A DNA stretch of 20,526 bases from contig NW_025955565.1 of NCBI RefSeq assembly GCF_022376445.1, forward strand, positions 1 to 20,526. Reading direction: 5' to 3'. This stretch comes from Fomitopsis serialis. Lineage: Eukaryota; Basidiomycota; Agaricomycetes; Polyporales; Fomitopsidaceae. The notes below the pieces were generated by a model. The model was not told the origin of the DNA. It worked only from the letters and a program-made list of their open reading frames with translations, and made no database searches. Shown here piece by piece: positions 1 to 10,616 of the stretch. The translations under genes were made by a program, and so were the position numbers. How positions within the stretch are numbered: position 1 is the first letter of the stretch; each line of letters begins with the position of its first letter.

Positions 1-2796
1 TGCGCCGCCTCTGGACATGTAAACCACGTACAACTGGTAGCCATCGATGGCGATGACCGCAATCGTCCCATCCTGCGAAATACACAAGGTACAGCCGCGC
101 AGTCTTCCGATGGAGTCGCCCTTGAGATGCACGACCTGAGCGAGAGGCTCGGTGAACATCGTCCACCGGGCGCGCAACGACAAAGACCTGTGACGAGCAC
201 TGGTCAGCATAGGGTGTCCCAACCTGGCGTTCATACCTACTGCAGATCCCATATGGCCATTGAACCATCATCAGCACCTCCTATCACCAGTCTCTCTTTC
301 GTCCGCTCGTTGTCGACGAGGTGCAGGCTGACGATCTCGCCTTGCAGTGGCACGTTTGATACTTGCGTATACCGATCGGTTCCTTTGCGTGACAGGCCAA
401 GGAACGAAGACCGACGTAGTCGTCCGTCACCTGTCAGCACACAACCAAACATGATCAGCAACTAGACATGCACACAGAAGCAGAAGATGTCGCGACTCAC
501 TGCATCCCAGGATGCTGACGCTGAGCTCGACGGGTAGCGTGCAAGTTATCCGCACCGCAGACGACAGAGCAACTGAGTCACACCGTGCCTTCCATACCTG
601 GCGAGAACTCGCGTTCCTGCAGCTATGTCGCTCTCGGGAATGCACGTTCGAGCCTACGCTTTCCTTTCCTCACGTCAGTGGCGAACACGTCGCCGTCGAG
701 GTGATAGCGGAAAAGTCATTGAGCCCAGGGCACGCTGCGCACCAGTTCGAGTCTTGCATGCACGAAGCAGTAGTGAGCAATGATCCGTCGCATTGAGAGG
801 TACATACCTGAAGACCAGCTTGACTTGGCTTTTTCCTTTACCTGCGTCTGCAATGATGTCGTTATTGCATCCACTGTGACAATGCTGTGATATTCGACTC
901 GATCCTATTCAGCAGTTAGTCGACGCCGTATCAGTGAGGAAGCACATATACCGAGAACAAAATGGTGGGCGTTTCGGCAGTCGTCCAATCGATGTCCCTG
1001 ATGCCTCGATGTTCTGCGCAAAGAGTGGCTCATACACTTCTCCATGCCAACCGAATGCCTGTAATGCAGTGAGTAGTATACTACATTCAATGCGGACAGC
1101 AGTGCATACCACTAGCTCAGAATCTGACCAGCACCCCACGCGGACTTTGTCTCCGTCAGAGAAGGACCGCATACCGGAGAGCATGCCGTTCAACGATACA
1201 GGACCGAGTTCAACAGCGTCACCCAACCGTACGAGTGTCTCGTCCTCCTTGTCGGTGTCCTCTACACGCTCCCTTGACAGGACCTTCAGCACATCCTTGA
1301 GCGTTTTCGGCAGCGGTAGCACAGTTCTCGAGCCAGTGTCCTTCTTTTCGGTCTCGGACGCCGCGACGGTCTCCGCAATTACGAGGGATCGTAAAGTGAG
1401 ACAACGCGTGGAAGAAACGTTGAACACGGTGAGGGAACCTGTTCGACTGCGTCAAAGGCCATTCACGATTTCGGTGCATGAGCCTCACCATCAGGTCTCT
1501 GGTGTAGCCCTACGCCCTCGGCTGTCCCGTCGATACACCAATCGCCCAATTTCACGAGGTTCATCTCCCGGCCGTCGTTGTGTGGGCCCGGATGTATCGC
1601 ATATGCAACAAGCCGCGTATGTTCTTCGTGCTCATCGTCTAGGCCGTCCGCAAGTTGGTTGATCCCGCTCGACTCGTCGCTGGAGGCACAGGCAAGAATT
1701 ATATTGGACTGTAGGTACGCAACATGTTCAGACTACATCCAGGAATCCTTCTCAGCGAACTTTCGCACCTCGCCGAGTATACCAAGACGAAGGCTCTTCC
1801 AGAGCCACAGAGCGGGCGCGGGCCTATGTAGCTGAAAATCGGTGCCAATGGGGGTCGGATGCTCGCTGTCGACAGCTGCAGTGACGATGCAGGACCCATC
1901 AGATGTTGCATGAATGGAGATGTTCCTACCCACGCTCTGGGTGAGCTGGGAGACACTCGGTCCGCGAGTCGTGCTTACCCTGCTTCTTGCAGACACACGA
2001 GGTATCGTCCCGAGTCGTAAGGTTTTATCGCCCTGACTGCATGCAAGTATCCGTACTTCGGTGGGAATACGTGGCACGTGAGGGAGAGAGTACTTGACGC
2101 CGTAGGCGTGTCAAGAGGGGTAATGATAGGAGAGGGTGGAGGAGGGCCTGAGGTGGACTTGATTGAGGAAGTCGGGGAGAGTGCTCGCAGCCTCGGACTT
2201 CGTGCTTCGCCGCTTTTCTCCAAGCTGGTCCCTCTCTCTGAGTTCGGAGAGAGCAGCTCGCCTGGTGTCTTCTCCCTGACGCCCTTCCCCTTCAGCATGC
2301 CCTTCATCCTCTCCGTCTCCTCGTCGAAGTCGACATAGTTCTTCGGAGCCTCCGCTTGTTCTGTAGTCACGGACGACACTGCGCGGGTCCTGCTGACCTG
2401 GAATGGTGACAGAGCTGACCTTGCAGATGACGGAGATCCAGAGCGAGAGTTTGAGACACCGAGCCCTCCATAGCGAAGCGGACTCGTAGGTCTTGAGCTA
2501 TTGGAGAGGCGAGGAGGACGGCTGGCTGAAGACTCGATAGAACTTCGCCTTCGAGATACCTGCGGCGGTGGCACCGATTCATGGAAGAGATAGAATGTCC
2601 CGTCTTCACAGCCAAGTGCAAGGCTGAGTGAGCTAGTCGAGCCTTCGGAGTAAGCCGCAGAACGCCCCCAAGACTCCAGACACGATGGTACTGCAAGCGA
2701 GCAACTCCAGTCCACTGGGTCAGGCTCTCCATCTCCGGGTTTCACATCAAGCAGAGGAGAAAAGGCGAAGGGGGCCTTTAGAGAGTTCGCGTTCAT
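1..2796 (-). CDS. Large WD40-repeat protein, basidiomycete-type (5' part; 3' end outside window)
   Basis: The start is the ATG at 2796. Exons read on the minus strand: 2796-1979, 1925-1737, 1679-1489, 1438-1110, 1058-952, 884-808, about 752 or 734 to 598, 520-501, 430-241, and 187 onward past base 1. Introns are 50-77 nt and phases agree, apart from two breaks in the seventh exon. WD40-like strands include LALGCEDGTFYLFHE near residue 60, GGADDGSMAIWDLQ just before 241 and GCTLCISQDGTIAVIAIDGY at the left edge. Residues about 75-235 are a Ser/Pro/Arg-rich low-complexity insert, then the conserved-looking EAPKNYVDFDEE. From general memory of the family, basidiomycetes carry a conserved WD40-like protein of this layout, but I cannot name a function; a scaffold role is inference. 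In the seventh exon the frame breaks near the A run at 711-714 and the G run at 636-638. One extra base in each would join coding-like segments such as YHLDGDVFATD and AAGTRVLA to the next exon. The acceptor of that exon is uncertain. Confidence 0.75.
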
Positions 2797-3027
2797 AGCT
2801 CTGACTGGCCTGGGGTTGCTTTAAACTTGGACGTGTAAGAATGTTGTTTGCGTGTATAGCAATAGATAGTCACATAATCTGCTCATCCGCAAGTGCATTT
2901 GAACCCGATGCTCTTGCCACACGGAACAGCTGTATGCCCTTTGCTCAAATGGAAAGATAGGTCGGCTGAATGGCAGTGTATGTCCAAGCGGACTCGGAGG
3001 TGCTGGCTACCAACGACCCGAGCCTCT
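2797..3027. other. Upstream region of the WD40 gene
   Basis: This short stretch lies between the ATG of the minus-strand WD40 gene and the left end of the transposon. It must hold the WD40 promoter and 5' leader, since the mobile element starts only 231 bases upstream of the start codon. I see no convincing TATA box and no conserved coding frame. Open frames crossing from here into the transposon are not supported as genes. Confidence 0.4.
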
Positions 3028-3132
3028 CACCGGGGGCAAGACGCGTTGACCGGAGTTCGAACATTATACGGACATCTTCCGACTTATGACATATTTTCCC
3101 TCGATGTCATTCCTCAGGACATCGCACGACCA
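3028..3132 (+). repeat. Left terminal inverted repeat of the transposon
   Basis: It pairs with the reverse complement of 3738-3842. The first 18 bases match exactly. Over the first 72 bases I count about 10 mismatches, and similarity continues through CCTCAGGACAT near 3110-3120. A TCT lies directly outside at 3025-3027. Confidence 0.85.
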
Positions 3133-3737
3133 TGCCATGTTTCTTTAAGATGTTCGGAGAAAGGAACATTGCATGGACAGCACTTCTGTTTGCATCTCGA
3201 ACATGCCAAATGCACATGTCATGTTCGGAGAGCAAACATTGTACTGTCACAGGGTATGCTAATAGTGTGACCTCGATTAGGACATGTGTAAACCAATCAC
3301 AATGTTCGTATGCACAACATTGTGCCGACATACTATGACCATGAAGCATCATGTTATCATGTTCATGCACTGGACATTTCGAAGTTTTGGAGAGCGAACA
3401 TTCCAAGGACATGTGTGATCATTGAAAGAACATGATTAAGAAGCAATGTTTTTACAATGTTATGACAGATGATGGCTTTCCGAACATTTGAAATGTTTGG
3501 CCTACGGACATGCACAGGAAATATATTATGGTCGCGCTATGTTCTCGTGATGTTCCGGGTACGAACATAGCACCTGTTTTTTTAATGTTCTGGTCAGGAA
3601 CACGCGGAAACCATACCTTGGGACAATCCGATGTTATCTCTCCGAACATGACACGCGCATTCGTCATGTTTGAGCCACGAACAGAGGGGCTGTTGTTGTA
3701 ATGTTTGGAGGCCAGAACATCACAGGGACATACCGTA
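3133..3737. repeat. Array of short ATGTTC/GAACAT motifs inside the transposon
   Basis: Variants of RRACAT and its complement ATGTYY recur every 15-30 bases through the whole interior in both orientations, roughly 30 or more times by eye. Many form facing pairs, such as ATGTTC at 3148 with GAACAT at 3164, and ATGTTC at 3539 with GAACAT at 3563. The spacing is irregular, so this is not a tandem satellite. Subterminal repeat arrays of this style are transposase-binding sites in CACTA elements. That role here is inferred. Confidence 0.7.
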
Positions 3738-3842
3738 TGAGCTAGCTATGTCCTGAGGGATAACACCGTGGGAACATATGTCATAAGTCGGAGGATGTTC
3801 GTAGAATGTTCGTACAACGACCACCGCGTCTTGCCCCCGGTG
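3738..3842 (-). repeat. Right terminal inverted repeat of the transposon
   Basis: Read on the minus strand it starts CACCGGGGGCAAGACGCG at 3842 and runs in parallel with the left arm, sharing CGAACATT, TCCGACTTATGACATAT and CCTCAGGACAT in order. A TCT lies directly outside at 3843-3845. The inner limit is approximate, because the similarity fades into the motif array. Confidence 0.85.
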
Positions 3843-3845
3843 TCT

Positions 3846-5041
3846 GGCTGTGGGCGGACCCGTCACACGGATCTCGTGATCGTGACGGCGCCGCTCACCG
3901 TATTCTCGGGCGCTACAATGCTCGTAGAGAACCAAGAGGTCAGTACGTACGTGCTGTGAACAGGATATACTTCGCGAATGCCGTTTCCAACGTCCCTCAT
4001 ACGCCGTTGCGGCTATGTGCTGAAGGTGGAGCACTACTGACTCGGTGATTTATCACCGTCGCTCATGACAGTGGCAACTCCTACTTCGAGCCTTCTCGGC
4101 TTTCGCGCTCCTGCCCAATGGAACACAGATTTGAGGGTTCCATGAAGTGCTTCTCGACGACGGTTCGGAGCTGATCTTGTGGTAAGTCGACAAATTGTCT
4201 CAGTCGATGATTTACTCATGCTGTTCCCCGCCGACCGTGTGTTCGCGCGTACACCGTGCCAGAATCCGATAGGGCTTTAAAGCGGCCTTGAATACCCTTC
4301 AATGCTTGCAGAGCACCTTCGCTTTGAGGCATGATTGCATGTCACTTGTCAATGTCTCAGACAGTTTAGGTTGGACCCACTGTCGTGCGTGTCCGAGTGT
4401 CGGGTTGACTGCATCGTCCAACAGGCCGCTTCATGCGAGATCGCGCTCTTCGAAGCTTCCAAGCCATAGAGCGCAGTGCGTTCTGTGACACATATTTATG
4501 CTTCTACGGATTTTCCGGCGCCGTTCTCCAGCTTTATTCAGCGACCGCGCGCCGTCCGCTACAAGGGCACAGCGAACGCTACGCCCTATAGACAGGTTTG
4601 AGCCAATTCGCTGGTGTGCGAGCAAATTAATATCGATGCAAAACGATTCGTTCATCCTTGCGTTCATCTGTCGCACCAGGGGCAGGGTCCCGAGCTATGC
4701 ACTGAAACAATGCCATCACCTCAAATCAGCAGGTGTGGCTTCAATCTCTGACGACTCTTCCAATCCTACTGATGTCTGTAATTCCCGCTGTGGATTCATT
4801 CCAGACGCTGATTAAGGCCAAGCCTTTCACATTGCTAAGGGTTTGCTGCGTCTTCCACGACGCGGCGGGCGTCGGTATATGTCTTCCTCGCACCAACTGG
4901 CGTCGCTTCGTTCCTCCGCTTTAATCCCGCACGTAAGCCAGACCATGGAAATACAGCATTTGTAGTGCCCGGGTGGGTCGCATTGCGCCCTCCCCGCCCT
5001 CTGATCAAAGTAGGAGCGCGACGTCAGCCCGACCTTCAAAC
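3846..5041. other. Intergenic region upstream of the membrane protein gene
   Basis: About 1.2 kb between the transposon and the ATG at 5042. Open frames here are short, lack splice-linked partners and resemble no family I recognise. I found no second copy of the transposon ends and no tRNA-like fold. The last few hundred bases presumably carry the promoter of the gene at 5042, but no clear TATA box is visible. Confidence 0.4.
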
Positions 5042-6293
5042 ATGGCGATTATAGCGCGCGCCACCTCGTCGGGTACAGCTTCGGCGTCGGCCAGTGCGAC
5101 GTCGACGACGGCGAGCGGAGGGTCCCCTCACATCGCGATGAGCACGGTGACCGGCTTAATCCTCGGCGTTAGTGAGTGTGCTTGTTGACGATGATAGGTC
5201 CCAGCAGGGGTGCTAACAATACGTTGTCGTTTTAGTGTGCCTTTTCCTGCTGGTGGTCAGCTACCAGCTCATACCGTGCTTCCACCGCAAGCCACCGCCG
5301 TTACCAAAGTACCGCACGCGTGTCCTAGTCGTTCCTCCTTCGGACCGCGACCGCCCCGCCATCCGCCGCATATTCGACAAAATCCTTACGTTCCTTAAAC
5401 GCTGTCTGCCTCGCAGGTCCTCTTGCCCAGACGACACGCAGAAGCCGAAACCCCCACGCTCGTTTAAACTACCCTCGCAAAACAAACCCGATAAGCAGCA
5501 TATCCGGGAGAAGTTCGCCACCCAGCTGCGACTGAACCTCCACATTCCTCCCGCTGCAGACGTACTCTCGCCCCGGACTCCCCGGACTCCCCGCACGCCG
5601 AAGGACAGAAGGCGCTATGCCGTTCTCGACGACAGCGTGTTCACCGAAAGGGACAAGGCTTACCTCGCTCACATGGAGAAGCCACCTACCGCGTTTCTGT
5701 CGCCCTGGTCACCACGTGAGCAGGACTTCCCGTACGCATCCTCTCCGACGCCCTCCCGCCGAGTCGTGTTTGACTATGGTCCGGACACGCCCCCGCCCCC
5801 ATTCTCGCCCCCTCCCGCCTACGTAGCGGGAACGCCGATCCGGGGAGGCATCGGTAGCCCCGCTGTACGAAGCTTCTTGTCTCTGTCGCCGAGCACGCGC
5901 AGTCGACGGCCGTCCCTACCGACTGAGGACCCATTCGCTGACTCGCGCAGCCGCCCGTCTTCCCTACTCAGTGTCGATCCATTCGCGGCCAAGTCGCAGC
6001 TATCAAGCCCGACGAGCCCGTCCTTCGCCTATTCGCCGGATGATCCATTCGTGGACAAGCAGCCGTCTGCGTTTGTCGAGGAAGACGGAGGGGGAGGCCA
6101 GACGATCAATCTCTCAGAGATCGTCGTGATGCAGCCAGCTCCTGAATCGGAAGCTGCCATACCACCAATCCCAGCTCCAGCGGGCAATGCGTCGTCAAAT
6201 GTGTTTGTTATCTCGGACGAGACGGACTCCCTCAGCAATAGATCCAGTATTTCTAGCACCTGGTCCGCGCTCACTCTTGAACAGCCTATGTAA
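5042..6293 (+). CDS. Single-pass membrane protein with Pro/Ser-rich tail, DPF and PPxY motifs
   Basis: Two exons, 5042-5171 and 5236-6293, are joined across a 64-nt intron (GTGAGT donor, CTAAC branch-like site at 5213, TTTTAG acceptor). The product is 395 residues. The start was chosen because AAACATGGCG is a good context and the frame runs through the splice. Residues 1-33 are Ser/Thr/Ala-rich without a clear cleavable signal. Residues about 34-56 are one strongly hydrophobic helix. The remaining 335 residues are a basic then Ser/Pro-rich tail, probably cytoplasmic. The tail has three DPF tripeptides at residues 275, 291 and 313, and PPAY at 236-239. DPF binds the AP-2 alpha appendage in endocytic proteins, and PPxY binds WW domains of Nedd4/Rsp5 ligases. 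Either role here is inference. I recognise no catalytic domain and no named family. Confidence 0.8.
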
Positions 6294-6635
6294 GGGAGCC
6301 GCGTTAGGTGGTCTCTCGCTGTAACAGATGTGGCGATGTACTGTTAGCTGGTACTCAGTAGAAGTTGGTCAGAGTAACAAATGTAAATGTACTGGTGTAG
6401 TTCTGCCTTCTGCCATTTTCGCGGCGACCCTTCTGGAGGGCGCAGAACACGTGACATACGCGACGCGCTCTCAGACGGTCAGGACGCGCGAACGTGGCAC
6501 CGGTCGCACCTAGTCTCCGTTGCTGACCAAAAGAGATACTCTCGTCGTTTTTGTCGCACCGCAACCTTCATTCTGTAATCGCCATCTCCACTTCCCTAGA
6601 GGACTCGTTGCTGTCTAGGTATAGGGCAGTCTGGC
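6294..6635. other. Intergenic region between two plus-strand genes
   Basis: This 342-base gap must hold the 3' end signals of the membrane protein gene and the promoter of ALG11. No open frame here is supported and I see no strong TATA box. Confidence 0.4.
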
Positions 6636-8657
6636 ATGAATACGTTGGCCATTGCGACTGGCCTCGTCTGGCTGGTGCTGTACTCTCTATTCTCCGCAAT
6701 CCGACGCGTACGACAGGAAAATGCGGGGCATAAGACAGCGATCCTCGATGAGCTGCAGACGCCAGACCAACAGAAGAAGAAACTCATCGGGTTCTTCCAC
6801 CCCTACTGGTAACGCATATACTAGCCCTGCTTGCAATAGTTCTCTGATTTACGTAGCTCTTGTGTGAAGCAATGCAGGTGGGGGCGGAGAGCGTGTTCTC
6901 TGGACAGCAATAGCAATGCTGCAACGCGACGAGCCGGACGTCATCAGCATTGTCTACAGTGGTGATGTGGACGCGACGAAGGAGCAGATCCTCAGTAAAG
7001 TCAAGGTGTGTCTTGCTGTGCTATCAGGCCAGTACGGCGGTGCGAACAATTATTGTCAGGCCCGATTTGACATTGACTTGTCCCCGCAAACCCTTCATTT
7101 CGTGTTTTTGAACTCAAGACATCTCGTCGAGGACTCTGCATGGCCTCGTTTTACACTCCTTGGTCAAAGTCTTGGGTCAATGTACTTGGCATGGGAGGCC
7201 ATGTCCAAGCTTATACCAGACCAATTCATCGGTGCGGTAAATATCCTCGATATTTCACGGGATACTCATGCACTCTCATTTCTTAGATACCATGGGCTAC
7301 GCCTTTACCTTCCATGTAGTGAGGCTCCTCGGCAGTGTCCCTGTGGGAGCATATGTCCACTACCCAACCATCAGCACCGACATGCTGGAGAGGGTGAGGT
7401 CACGGAAGAAATGGCATACTAATTCGGATGCGATATCATCGTCGGGCCTCCTCAGCAAAGGAAAACTCCTGTGAGTTTGAGCTTCCCTCGCCTGCTTCGC
7501 GTTGTAGCACTTTGTCAATCAAAGCTGCAATGATGTACTCCGACATAAATGCTTACGGAATAGTGCAGGTATTATCGCCTCTTCATGTATTACTACGCCA
7601 ACTCGCTTCGCCAAGCAAGCTTCGTCATGGTCAATTCATCCTGGACCAAGAATCATGTAGATTCAATCTTACAATACAGTGACCCACTACTCGATGCCCT
7701 GCATATGTGCACCCCACTAGTACTCCTTCGTCTCCTTCGGCCCTCGCAACCACCGAAGTCCGCTCGTATCGTGTATCCACCTTGTGACACGCGGGAGATG
7801 GCGAAGTTCCCTCTGGAGGGCCGAGAGCGAGTGATTCTCAGCGTTGCGCAGTTCCGGTGGGCATAATTGCTCTTCTTCGACCCGGGTACATGCTCATGCC
7901 GACGACATAGACCCGAGAAGGATCATGCCGCACAATTACATGCGTTCCATAGTCTACTGGCTTCCCATCCTGAGTACGGGAAACCCGGTGACGCGCATGT
8001 CCAGCTGGTGCTTGTGGGAGGAAGTCGCAATGCAGAGGACGCCGCACGAGTTGAAGGGCTTCGAGAGCTGGCCAAGGAGTTGGGGATTGAGGTAAAGTCC
8101 ATGGTGTGTGCAACTCCCAATGCTGACTGTAGTCGATACTAGGGCCACGTAGAGTTCGTCATCAACGCATCATTCCCCGCTATGCTCAACTGGCTCTCGA
8201 GAGCTAGTATCGGCCTGAGCACCATGGTCGACGAGCACTTCGGCATCAACGTCGTGGAGTTCATGGTATGTTCGATATTTGATGACATCCGCACGAAGGA
8301 GAAATGGAGGTCTGACATATCACTCGCAAGGCGGCCGGGGTCATCCCTGTCGCACACGCATCCGGTGGCCCGCTGAACGACATCGTCGTGCCGTTCGAAG
8401 GGAAGCCTACAGGTACGCATGAACTCCATCATCTCCTCTCCCACTGTACGTTGACGCTGCATGGCTTCCTGACAGGGTATCATGCCACTTCTCCCGAGAC
8501 ATTCGCGGAGGCCTTCCATACCGTATTGACTCTCCCGCCGGAGGAAGACTTGGCGCTGCGGCAGCGCGCCAGGACGTGGGCCGTCCAGCGCTTCTCTGAA
8601 GAAGAATTCGAGAATGCATGGAATGAGAGCGGATGGAGAAAATGGCTGCCGTCGTGA
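6636..8657 (+). CDS. ALG11: ALG11: GDP-Man:Man3GlcNAc2-PP-dolichol alpha-1,2-mannosyltransferase
   Basis: ALG11 adds the fourth and fifth mannoses, both alpha-1,2-linked, to the dolichol-linked N-glycan precursor on the cytosolic face of the ER. Nine exons: 6636-6808, 6870-7005, 7060-7231, 7287-7470, 7569-7856, 7911-8091, 8143-8265, 8331-8412 and 8476-8657. All phases agree and give 506 residues, the usual size. The N-terminus has a membrane anchor (about residues 3-22). Next come the family signature [17 protein letters not shown] (Cys codon split by intron 1), then [25 protein letters not shown] and [11 protein letters not shown]. The GT4 C-terminal half holds the EX7E motif (Glu409 and Glu417, in [15 protein letters not shown]), followed by ASGGP. 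All key residues are present and no frame break is seen. Introns are 51-98 nt. It converges on the dehydrogenase gene, with 259 bases between the stop codons. Confidence 0.96.
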
Positions 8658-8916
8658 GTACATTCCATCGGAGGGCGCCCGACCCACCGAGCTCGCACAA
8701 TGTACAGTATATCAGCGCTAATGATGCTTTCCTGCTGACCTCTGCATGGACTTCGCAAACGCGCTGCGTCCAACCTCCATACGATATTTATGTTGCGATC
8801 TTCCGACCGGTGAGTTCTCAATATGTTATCCCGTCTATGAAATACAGTCCTAGATCGTACAGACTTCAGCGCGCCCCGGCGTTGGTTATCCCCCTTGAGA
8901 TACGGCTTCTCGTTGT

Positions 8917-10616
8917 TCAGTCCTTCACCAAGACCTTCTCCCACTTCCCTCGGATCTCGCTCAGCGTCGAGTACCCGCTGAGACCTAGCGACGTCTCGGT
9001 GTCCGCGAGAAGTGCCTCGATTTGGTGCTTGACGCCCTTCTGACCGCCGAGAGTCAAGGCGTACATGAACGGGCGGCCGTCTGTCCCCCACAAAGACCCA
9101 CTTAGCGATGGATCCTTGGGCCTTCTCAGAAGATGGGGAGGGGTACGTACAGAGGACTGCGTCGGCACCGAGGGCGATCGCCTTGATCACGTCGACGCCG
9201 GTACGAATGCCCGAGTCCATCAGGACGGTGAATTTACCGGCCGCCTGCGCTGCGCGGACTTTGGGGCTCTGCATGATCTGGTGCAGAGCGTAGAGGGTCG
9301 AAATAGACCCATCTACCTGGCGACCACCTGATGGAATGGTTCAGTCACTGTCAGGTGGGTAGAGGAAAGTGATATATACCGTGGTTGGACACGACGATGC
9401 CGTCAACACCATGGTCAATGGCAAGCTCAGCATCCTATGGGGCAAGTGGTCACGACAATGCGAGGCTCCCACGTTGACTGAACTTACCTCCGCACACATA
9501 ATCCCCTTTAGGACAACAGGGCCGTCCCAGTGTTGCTTGATGAATGGCAAATGCTGCCATGTTCTGAACCAGCCCGACGTGACCTCCGTGATCCACGCGT
9601 TGCCCAGCTCAGCTGTCCTCCTGGTCTTCTCGTCGCCGTTCAGTATGCGTTCGTCGATCTTAGCCGGGTCGTACGGGAACTCGGGGTGGCTGTCCAGTGG
9701 CAAGGGTTCCTCGCCGTGGCGCTTCATGAATACCGGGTCAGTGAACCCGATGTGGCAACCTACGCCCTGGAGGAACGGCAGGTACGCTGTTTCGATATCG
9801 TGCGGGCGCCAGCCGAGGAGCATGGTGTCGAGCGTTATGACAAGGGCGTTAAAGCCTGAGGCCTTTATGCGACTCAGAAGGGAGATGGTCACGTCGTCAT
9901 GCCGCGGCCTGCAAGATTCTGCTCAGTGCGCGTAAGTCAATCTTTGCTCGATAAGGCATACCAGTAGAGCTGGTACCACCGATGGCCATTGGGTCCGTTC
10001 GCCTGGGCGACAGCCTCGATGGACCGCGTCGACGCAGTACTCATGATGTATGGGACGCCGACTTCCCCTGCAGCAGCGGAGCTTGCAACCTCCCCGTCGG
10101 GATGTACGATGCCCTGGACGCCAATGGGCGCGAGAAGCACTGGCGAAGGGTATTTCACTCCAAACAGAGTCGTCTTGAAGCGCGCGTGGTCAACTTCGTT
10201 ATGCGATATGCAATTGCTAGCTAGCGACGTACCTCCAGGTTACGATTCGAGGCGTCGGTCATCATCCGCGGGATGATCTTCCATTTCCTAAACTCGTTGA
10301 TGTTGTCCTCGTGCGAGGAGCACGTCCCCGCGCTGCCATACACATACAAGAACGCGTCTGCGAGTCACACGAAGAAGACAGTGATCGGCGAGAGATCGAC
10401 GTCGGTCAGGACTTCTCGCCTTGTACAAGGTATGCATTCCTCACCGAGGCGATCGCTGCTCTTGAGCTTTTCACGTGCAGCCTCCTCCAGCTTGTCCGTG
10501 TAGACGGTCCCGACGGCACCCAGCGGTGGCTCGCCACGCCGCGCATAGAGCGCCTTCACGTATGGCGACCAATGCGTCAACGGTGACGAATCAGGGTTCG
10601 CAAGGCTGGCGGACAT
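8917..10616 (-). CDS. FMN-dependent alpha-hydroxy acid dehydrogenase (lactate 2-monooxygenase-like)
   Basis: Seven exons on the minus strand: 10616-10445, 10357-10233, 10173-9962, 9908-9488, 9434-9380, 9327-9151 and 9080-8917. Phases agree and give 441 residues. The family oxidises L-2-hydroxy acids to 2-keto acids with FMN. Visible motifs are PVLLAPIG after residue 110, WYQLY at 165-169, LKG with Lys304, SNHGGRQVDG with the catalytic-base candidate His328 and substrate-binding Arg331, DSGIRTG at 366-372 for FMN phosphate, and a GRPF motif near the C-terminus. The Lys-to-His spacing of 24 matches flavocytochrome b2. There is no N-terminal cytochrome b5 domain, so it is not cytochrome b2. A long insert after TLDTMLLGWRPHD, with YLPFL and FTDPVF, is typical of the lactate 2-monooxygenase branch. 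The exact substrate cannot be told. No targeting peptide is obvious. Confidence 0.92.

Larger units (their letters stand above)
3028..3842. mobile_element. Non-autonomous CACTA/EnSpm-like DNA transposon (MITE-like, 815 bp)
   Basis: The two ends are inverted copies starting CACCGGGGGCAAGACGCG, identical over the first 18 bases and alike by eye for about 105 bases. The element is flanked by TCT on both sides (3025-3027 and 3843-3845), a candidate 3-bp target duplication. The interior holds no transposase-like coding region. It is instead filled with short direct and inverted copies of ATGTTC/GAACAT and ATGTCC/GGACAT. Known of the family: CACTA elements begin with CAC, make 3-bp duplications and carry arrays of short subterminal repeats bound by the transposase. 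The assignment to CACTA (for example the Plavaka-type relatives seen in fungi) is inference from ends and structure. With only three bases, the duplication alone is weak evidence. Other superfamilies with long inverted ends remain possible. Confidence 0.75.

Noticed and set aside
934..1662. A 242-codon plus-strand open frame.
   Set aside because: It lies antisense to well-phased exons of the WD40 gene, whose product has conserved-looking strands; the plus frame is Ser/Arg/Thr-rich noise.
2893..4034. Open frames in the two transposon arms that translate to similar peptides (HRGQDA...PTYDI...VIPQDIA).
   Set aside because: The similarity comes from the inverted DNA repeats themselves. The frames have no start or stop logic, no splice partners and no transposase motif.
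8480..9274. A 264-codon minus-strand open frame across the convergent ends.
   Set aside because: Its first part is the true dehydrogenase exon. The rest reads through a splice donor at 9150 into the intron, the 3' region and antisense ALG11.
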